Made by a program: the position numbers and the translations under genes. Positions 59,487-64,000 of a stretch of DNA of 64,000 nt are shown here, piece after piece. The notes under the pieces are model-generated. The model saw only the letters and a list, made by a program, of their open reading frames with translations. It searched no databases and was not told where the DNA came from. Origin of the DNA: Halopseudomonas pachastrellae (GTDB lineage: Bacteria > Pseudomonadota > Gammaproteobacteria > Pseudomonadales > Pseudomonadaceae). Positions within the stretch are counted from its first letter, which is position 1. Each line of letters opens with the position of its first letter. The stretch covers positions 153,655-217,654 of the forward strand of contig NZ_FOUD01000003.1 in NCBI RefSeq assembly GCF_900114765.1, written 5' to 3'.

Positions 59487-60226
59487 AGCGCGTCCAGTGC
59501 GGCGCGGATGCGGGCGACTACGGCGACTGATTCCGCGTTGTCACCGTGTACGCAGAGGCTGTCGGCGCGCAGGTGCAGTTGGCTGCCGTCGCTGGCGGTG
59601 ATCGGCTCGCCGCGGGCGAAGCTCAGCGCCTGGGCCAGGATGCGCTCCGGGTCGTGGTGCACGGCGCCCGTCTGGTTGCGTGGCAGCAGGTAGCCGTCTG
59701 GGTCGTAGCCACGGTCGGCGAAGGCTTCAAACAGCAGGCCGATGCCCTGCTCGGCGGCCAGTTGCTCGGCCTCGCTGTTGTCGCGGCGGGCCAGCAGCAT
59801 CAGCGGCAGCTGCGGGTTGAAGCGGGCAACGGCGCGCATCACCGCTGCGAGCAGCGCGGGCTGCTTCATCATGTCGTTGTAGAGCGCGCCGTGGGGTTTG
59901 ACGTAGCTGAGGCTGGCGCCTTCGGCGCGGCAGATGCCATCCAGTGCGCCGAGCTGATAGAGCAGCAGGTCTTCCACTTCTTGTGCGGAGCAGGCCATGG
60001 AGCGACGGCCAAAGCCGACCAGATCCGGGTAGGCTGGGTGCGCACCGATACGCACGCCGTGCTGCACCGCCAGCGCGACGGTGCGGCGCATGGTCGAGGG
60101 GTCGGAGGCGTGAAAGCCGCAGGCGATGTTGGCGCTGTGCACATGCGGCATCACGGCTTCGTCCATGCCCATGGTCCAGGCGCCGAAGCTTTCGCCCATG
60201 TCGCAGTTGAGTTGTAGCGGCTGCAT
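59483..60226 (-). CDS. pxpA: 5-oxoprolinase subunit A (LamB/YcsF family)
   Basis: 247 residues from [17 protein letters not shown], the family start (LNCDMGES). Further matches are [19 protein letters not shown] near 25-43, [18 protein letters not shown] near 61, [11 protein letters not shown] near 99, and a late [17 protein letters not shown] near 163. I prefer the ATG at 60226 over 60274, which would add a polar 16-residue leader; the ribosome-binding site is weak. First gene of pxpABC. Confidence 0.93.
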   Translation of the reverse strand: MQPLQLNCDMGESFGAWTMGMDEAVMPHVHSANIACGFHASDPSTMRRTVALAVQHGVRIGAHPAYPDLVGFGRRSMACSAQEVEDLLLYQLGALDGICRAEGASLSYVKPHGALYNDMMKQPALLAAVMRAVARFNPQLPLMLLARRDNSEAEQLAAEQGIGLLFEAFADRGYDPDGYLLPRNQTGAVHHDPERILAQALSFARGEPITASDGSQLHLRADSLCVHGDNAESVAVVARIRAALDAL

Positions 60227-60376
60227 GGTTGCTGGTTGTCCTGTGCTGTCACCGGCGCGGCGAAACTGAACCATTTGCGTCGATTGCTGCCGGATTTACT
60301 GTGTATTCATGCTGTCTGGCGCGCGTCCGCGTCACAGCCGTTGGTTCATCGATTGCAGATTGCAGAGAGGAGCGAT

Positions 60377-61069
60377 ATGAAGATTCTCATGGTTCTCACC
60401 TCGCACGACAAGCTTGGCAACACGGGCAACAAGACCGGCTTCTGGCTGGAGGAGTTTGCTGCGCCCTATTACGTGCTGCGTGATGCCGGTGCCGAAATCA
60501 CCCTGGCCTCGCCCAAGGGCGGGCAGCCGCCGCTGGACCCCAAGAGCGCCGAGCCGGATGCGCAGACCGAGGCAACCAAACGCTTTGACGCCGACAGCGC
60601 CGCCCAGGCGCAGCTGGCGCAAACGGTGAAACTGAGTGAGGTATCGGCAGACGACTTTGATGCGGTGTTCTACCCCGGCGGCCACGGCCCCATGTGGGAC
60701 CTGCATGACGACGCCGACTCGTTGGCGCTGCTCAATGCCTTTGCCAAGGCGGACAAACCCATCGGCGCGGTGTGTCACGCACCGGCGGCCTTGGTCAACG
60801 CCAAGGGTAAGGACGGCGAGGCGCTGGTTGGCGCCAAGCGGGTGACCGGGTTCTCCAACTCCGAGGAAGACGGCGTTGGTCTGAGCGACGTTGTGCCCTT
60901 CCTGCTGGAAGACGCGCTGAAGGAAAAGGGCGGCGTTTACAGCAAAGGCGAGGATTGGGGCGAGTACGTGCTGGTGGATGGCCTGCTGGTCACCGGACAG
61001 AACCCGGCGTCATCCGAGAAGACGGCGCGTGAGTTACTGACGCTGTTGAAGGTGTTGCCGGGGGTGTGA
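60377..61069 (+). CDS. DJ-1/PfpI-family protein (Hsp31-like)
   Basis: 230 residues of the class I glutamine-amidotransferase-like fold: MKILMVLTSHDK opening, VFYPGGHGPMWDL near 97-109 and nucleophile-elbow Cys in IGAVCHAPAALV near 127-138. The open Hsp31-type loop (LEEFAAPYYVLRDAGAEITLASPKGG) is typical of type 1 GATase-like glyoxalase III or chaperone proteins. GAGAGGAG lies 5 bp before the ATG at 60377. Divergent from pxpABC. Confidence 0.92.
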   Translation: MKILMVLTSHDKLGNTGNKTGFWLEEFAAPYYVLRDAGAEITLASPKGGQPPLDPKSAEPDAQTEATKRFDADSAAQAQLAQTVKLSEVSADDFDAVFYPGGHGPMWDLHDDADSLALLNAFAKADKPIGAVCHAPAALVNAKGKDGEALVGAKRVTGFSNSEEDGVGLSDVVPFLLEDALKEKGGVYSKGEDWGEYVLVDGLLVTGQNPASSEKTARELLTLLKVLPGV

Positions 61070-61115
61070 TGGGTTGATTGGTGGTGGGCTCTTAGATGGA
61101 GCTGCTGTCGAGTCA

Positions 61116-61168
61116 GCCTTTCGCCTTTTACGGCGAGCCAAGGGGGGCCGCTTGCCCGGCCCCCCAAA
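61116..61168 (-). repeat. Right module of family 1 copy 3
   Basis: On the minus strand: GGGGGGCCGGGCAAGCGGCCCCCC hairpin then TCGCCGTAAAAGGCGA, i.e. the 3' end of family 1. It is separated from its left module (61439-61601) by a complete family 2 element. Confidence 0.8.
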
Positions 61169-61435
61169 GGGAAGCGCTAACCCAGTTCACATGCCCTCTG
61201 GCGCTCAGGCCGGTCCGCAATCAAGGCGTGGTTTCGACGGCATGTCGGGACCTGTCGAGAAATCACAACGCAGGGTGCGGACCGGCCTGAACGCCCCGTA
61301 GGGCGAGCGCTCAAGCATGCATCTGACTGCGTTGCGCTGCTTTGCCAATAGAACCACTATTGGCTGCACATCGCGCCTTCCATCTGCATGCTTGAGCACT
61401 CGCAGAGGGCGTGTGAAATGGGTTAGCGCTTCCCT
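61168..61435 (-). repeat. Large structured repeat, family 2, copy B (nested)
   Basis: 268 bp closed by GGGAAGCGCTAACCC at both ends in inverse orientation. Inside, on the minus strand: GAGTGCTCAAGCATGCA with TGCATGCTTGAGCGCTC, a perfect GCCAATAG-N5-CTATTGGC hairpin, and GGCCGGTCCGCA with TGCGGACCGGCC enclosing TCGACAGG...CCGTCGA. Same layout as 45701-45962 although most stem bases differ. Confidence 0.85.
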
Positions 61436-61438
61436 GAA

Positions 61439-61601
61439 TCCCCCGGGGCACCCGACTACGCGGCCCTTCGGGTTCGCTGCGTTGCTCGATTTATCGGGGT
61501 GGCCGGCGAGGTGAGTCATAAAACTCGTCGCTACGCTCCTCAGACATCCTATGACTCTTTTTCCCGATAAACCTGCGCTACTCGCCCGCGTAAACGGGAC
61601 G
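61439..61601 (-). repeat. Left module of family 1 copy 3
   Basis: On the minus strand it starts CCCGTTTACGCGGGCGAGTA and continues to GGGTGCCCCGGGG. Central stem arms are GTTTATCGGG and CCCGATAAATC, with a 13-bp insertion (ACCTCGCCGGCCA) before the right arm, also seen in copy 5. Confidence 0.85.
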
Positions 61602-61715
61602 AAAATTAGTGCACACTTCAACATCAGTTAGTGGCACGAAATGCCTTGAGCGTCCGGATGCCTGGTGCCTATTCGTGCGGCTTAGTTGAATCACAGGCTT
61701 TGCGACGACACCATC

Positions 61716-61771
61716 CTTGCAGCTTGCAGCTTGCAGCTTGCAGCTTGCAGCTTGCAGCTTGCAGCTTGAGG
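61716..61771 (-). repeat. Heptad tandem repeat CTTGCAG x7 (+1 imperfect)
   Basis: Seven exact CTTGCAG units from 61716 and an eighth CTTGAGG, ending 3 bp before the thioesterase stop codon. Similar CTTCCAG heptads follow the epimerase gene at 18.7-19.1 kb. No CRISPR structure: units abut without spacers. Confidence 0.9.
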
Positions 61772-61774
61772 CTT

Positions 61775-62206
61775 CTAGCCGAGAATCATATTAGTCGCGG
61801 TGGCATAGGCATACAGCGAGCCGTTCTCGTCCCGCAGGTAGCCTTCGCTGATGATCAGGCGGCGGGTTTTATTGATCACCTTGCCTTCGGCGATCAGGGT
61901 TTTGTTGAAGGGCACCGGTTTGCACATCTTCACGTTCAGTTCGATGGTGCCGTAGCCTTCGCCCGCGCCCAGTGTGGTGTGTGCGGAGCAGCCGGTGACC
62001 GAGTCCATCACGGTGGCAGCAAAGCCACCGTGCACGCCGCCCAGCGGGTTGGTGTGGCTTTCGTCGGCGGTGGCTTCAAACACCACGCGGCCTTCTTCGG
62101 CCAGCTTCACCTGCATGGGAATAGTCTTGGCAATAGGGGCAATTGGCAGGTGGCCGGCTGCGGCGGCTTGCATGATTTGCAGGCCGGTCATGTCTTTCGG
62201 GTTCAT
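61775..62206 (-). CDS. PaaI-family hotdog thioesterase
   Basis: 143 residues with the hotdog fold pattern NPLGGVHGGFAATVMDSVTGCSAHT near 51-75 (the HGG and Asp of the active site) and ELNVKMCKPVPFNKTLIAEGKVI near 85-107. It hydrolyses acyl-CoA or aryl-CoA esters. It overlaps the hydrolase gene by 4 bp and its stop lies next to a heptad repeat array. Operon order is TetR regulator, hydrolase, thioesterase. Confidence 0.9.
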   Translation of the reverse strand: MNPKDMTGLQIMQAAAAGHLPIAPIAKTIPMQVKLAEEGRVVFEATADESHTNPLGGVHGGFAATVMDSVTGCSAHTTLGAGEGYGTIELNVKMCKPVPFNKTLIAEGKVINKTRRLIISEGYLRDENGSLYAYATATNMILG

Positions 62207-63105
62207 GCTGTTTCCTTGTGTCGTGGCGCTGCCTGGGCAACGGCCGGATAGTGGGCGAACCAGTCCAGCGCATCGCGCCAGAGCGGTTCGGCGTAGGCGC
62301 GGAAGTAACCCATGTGGCCCAGCGGCTTGAGGCCGAGGGCTTTGGGGTCAATGTTCTGGGCCTGATAATCGGCGCCGGTAAAGGCGCTCATAAAGGCATC
62401 GCGTGAGGCCGGGCCTGCCCACAGGTCATCCAGCGACACGGCCGCCTTGATGGGGGTGCGCACGGCGGCAAAGTGGTCAGTCAGCCAGGCCATTTTTGGG
62501 TCTTCGAAGAAGTAGCGCGGGTAGCGGCACCAGTGCTTCCAGTCGCGGTAGACCCCTTTTGGCAGGTCTTCGCCCATGCCGAGCCAGTTCCAGGCCTGAT
62601 AGCCCTTGATGGCGACGATCACCGGCAGCACCACATTCCACATGAACTGCACCTTGCGGCGCTCGCCTGCGGGCATCCAGCCGTGCCAGCCCGCGCCGGT
62701 GCCGAAGGTGTGCACGGCGGTAATGGCGTCGCGGTTGGGCAGCAGGCCAAAGGCGTGGCCACCGAAGGAATGGCCCACCAGATACAGCGGCAGATCTGAC
62801 TGGCTGAGGTAGTCCACGCCCGCGGCCAGGTCTTTATCGGCCCAATCCAGATAATCCATCTCAAAGCCCTTGAGGCTGGCCGGGGCCGAGGCGCCGATAC
62901 CGCGATAGTCCAGCGTCAGGGTGGTGTAGCCGTGGCTGGCCGCGTACTCGGCAAAGCGGCGGTAAAAGCCCTGCGGTACACCGGTGGCGCTGCCGACCAG
63001 AATCTGGCCGATGGGTTTGCTGGCCGGATACAGGGTGGCGGCCAGCGGATAGCCGTCGGCGGCGGCCAGCTTGAGGGGGCGCGGAGCGAGTGGGTCAGTG
63101 GCCAT
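62203..63105 (-). CDS. Alpha/beta hydrolase
   Basis: 300 residues: LDYRGIGASAPASL near 65, nucleophile elbow YLVGHSFGGHAFGLL near 109-123, and late DYQAQNIDPKALGLKPLGHMGYF near 250 with the His. The YheT/dienelactone-type layout fits an esterase or lipase-like enzyme. Overlaps the TetR gene by 11 bp, so it is probably regulated by it. Confidence 0.88.
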   Translation of the reverse strand: MATDPLAPRPLKLAAADGYPLAATLYPASKPIGQILVGSATGVPQGFYRRFAEYAASHGYTTLTLDYRGIGASAPASLKGFEMDYLDWADKDLAAGVDYLSQSDLPLYLVGHSFGGHAFGLLPNRDAITAVHTFGTGAGWHGWMPAGERRKVQFMWNVVLPVIVAIKGYQAWNWLGMGEDLPKGVYRDWKHWCRYPRYFFEDPKMAWLTDHFAAVRTPIKAAVSLDDLWAGPASRDAFMSAFTGADYQAQNIDPKALGLKPLGHMGYFRAYAEPLWRDALDWFAHYPAVAQAAPRHKETA

Positions 63106-63688
63106 GGGCGAGTTCCTTCTGTTGCAGGCGAACGTGGCTGAGCAGGGCTCGGAAGGCGCGTTCGATAGGGTCGGTGCTGCCGGCAGCGCGGGCCATCATC
63201 AGGCCACCCTCGTAGCTGGTCAGTACCAGTACGGCGAGGTCGGTGGCTGCGTCAGACGGAAAGCCGGCACGGCTGATATGCGCGGCCAACTGATCACGCA
63301 GGTTGGTGAAGGCGCCGTGCAGCGCGAGCAGCAGATCGGTGTCGTCGGGTGAGCAGTCGAGCGCGGCAGCGGCCAGCGGGCAGCCAAGTTTGAAGCGGCT
63401 GGCGGCGATGCGTTGCAGGGCACTGTCGATCCAGGCGGCGAGGGCGTCCAGCGGGTCATCGAAGCGGGCAAACACCTGCTCCAGAAACCGCGCCATCTCC
63501 TGCTCTGCGTTGGCAATGGCGGCTAGCGCCAGTTCTTCCTTCCCGCCGGGAAAGTGGTAGTACAGGCTGCCCTTGGGCAACCCGGCGGTCTTCAGAATCT
63601 CGCTCAAACCGACGCCGTGGAGTCCCTTGCTTTGCAAGGCGCTCTGCATGGTTTTGACGAGAATTTTGCGGCTATCTTCTTTGCTCAT
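63095..63688 (-). CDS. TetR-family regulator, NemR-like
   Basis: 197 residues. The N-terminal helix-turn-helix is ALQSKGLHGVGLSEILKTAGLPKGSLYYHFPGGKEEL near 16-53. The ligand domain has FKLGCPLAAAALDCSPD near 100 with two Cys, as in the redox-sensing NemR/AcuR-type group. The perfect palindrome ATAGACCGATCGGTCTAT at 63699-63716, 11 bp upstream of the start, fits the NemR box TAGACC-N4-GGTCTA. It heads the operon with the hydrolase and thioesterase, so it is likely autoregulated by reactive electrophiles. Confidence 0.88.
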   Translation of the reverse strand: MSKEDSRKILVKTMQSALQSKGLHGVGLSEILKTAGLPKGSLYYHFPGGKEELALAAIANAEQEMARFLEQVFARFDDPLDALAAWIDSALQRIAASRFKLGCPLAAAALDCSPDDTDLLLALHGAFTNLRDQLAAHISRAGFPSDAATDLAVLVLTSYEGGLMMARAAGSTDPIERAFRALLSHVRLQQKELAHGH

Positions 63689-63698
63689 GGCGCTAGTT

Positions 63699-63716
63699 AT
63701 AGACCGATCGGTCTAT
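63699..63716. promoter_or_regulatory. Perfect NemR-type operator
   Basis: 18-bp perfect palindrome ATAGACCGATCGGTCTAT, 11 bp from the TetR-family start; matches the E. coli NemR box TAGACC-N4-GGTCTA. Confidence 0.85.
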
Positions 63717-63810
63717 GTAGTAAAGCGAGAATTAGGATGCTGAGGGAGGGGGCAGAGGTTTTAGCGCTTTTTGGCCACCGCCGAGGCGGACGCGGGGCGT
63801 CCGACAGGCA

Positions 63811-63831
63811 TTCCCACGCGGAGCGTGGGAA
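63811..63831. repeat. TTCCCACGC-GGA-GCGTGGGAA hairpin
   Basis: Nine-bp perfect arms, embedded in GCATTCCCACGC...GCGTGGGAACG, a common proteobacterial intergenic hairpin. Confidence 0.8.
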
Positions 63832-63887
63832 CGATCTTGGGGTGGCGAACAGATTGCCTGCAATCGTGATGAGTGCACGGACCCTCT

Positions 63888-64000
63888 CCCCGTTTACGCG
63901 GGCGAGTAGCGCAGATTTATCGGGAAAAAGAGCCACAGGATGTCTGAGGGGGCAGAGCCCCCGAGTTTTGTGGCTCCCCGATAAATCGAGCAACGCAGCG
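63888..64000 (+). repeat. Large structured repeat, family 1, copy 4 (cut by window end)
   Basis: Shares the CGTTTACGCGGGCGAGTAGC lead. Central stems: GATTTATCGGG (63914-63924) with CCCGATAAATC (63977-63987), GAGCCACA (63930-63937) with TGTGGCTC (63969-63976), apical GGGGGC-AGA-GCCCCC (63948-63962). All are perfect although two of them differ from copies 1 and 2 in sequence. Confidence 0.9.

Noticed and set aside
61205..61624. 139-residue minus-strand frame
   Set aside because: Made of family 1 and family 2 repeat sequence; similar frames appear at every repeat copy, so it is not a gene.
61716..61771. CRISPR-like array
   Set aside because: The heptads abut with no spacers and there are no cas genes; it is a simple tandem repeat.

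Overview
The window looks like chromosomal DNA of a GC-rich gammaproteobacterium of the Pseudomonas/Halopseudomonas type. This is inferred from gene content (GltS, QseB/PmrA-type regulator, AraC, SulP, RND efflux and 5-oxoprolinase sets), Shine-Dalgarno-led tight operons, and many dispersed palindromic repeats. I saw no rRNA, tRNA, CRISPR array or phage module.

Layout. 0-5 kb: one minus-strand seven-gene operon (thermostable-hemolysin family protein, acyl-AMP ligase, heme-oxygenase-like diiron enzyme, SDR, TPR protein, response regulator, start of its sensor kinase) behind a perfect PmrA/QseB-type box. 5.5-11.7 kb: gltS, then a sulfur module (OsmC, BigR/SqrR-like repressor, split YeeE/YedE transporter, SulP transporter, DUF2892 protein, cytochrome c', cytochrome b561). 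12-17 kb: an SDR, a broken diguanylate cyclase, a ParD-like/methionine aminopeptidase pair, a decayed sigma/anti-sigma/DUF4394 locus, and a Fic protein behind a four-copy operator. 17-24 kb: a flavin monooxygenase / bile-acid-symporter-like / epimerase / SDR operon with a divergent AraC regulator. 24-28.6 kb: an operon of TIM-barrel protein, membrane desaturase-like oxygenase and a NitT/TauT-type ABC transporter.

30-48.5 kb is a large catabolic region: two complete ABC importers with NMT1/THI5-like binding proteins, a third orphan binding protein, a BMP-family nucleoside-type binding protein, three isopenicillin-N-synthase-like 2OG-Fe(II) oxygenases, a nucleoside deaminase, two 8-oxoguanine-deaminase-like amidohydrolases, a WrbA-like flavoprotein, an alpha/beta hydrolase and an EamA transporter. 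Most promoters here carry a palindrome close to the RutR consensus (TTGACCA-N2-TGGTCAA), so I read the region as one nucleobase or related heterocycle uptake and catabolism regulon. 48.6-49.8 kb: a persulfide dioxygenase-rhodanese fusion whose promoter carries the same AT-rich palindrome as the BigR-like operon 42 kb away. 49.9-55 kb: RND efflux pair and a pirin. 55.6-57.1 kb: two AT-rich orphan genes, probably transferred. 57.8-63.7 kb: 5-oxoprolinase pxpABC, a DJ-1/PfpI protein, a thioesterase, a hydrolase and a NemR-like TetR regulator with a perfect NemR box.

Between genes lie several repeat families. The most striking are two large multi-hairpin elements (about 200 and 265 bp) whose copies differ in sequence but keep base pairing by compensatory change; one copy of the second is nested inside a copy of the first.
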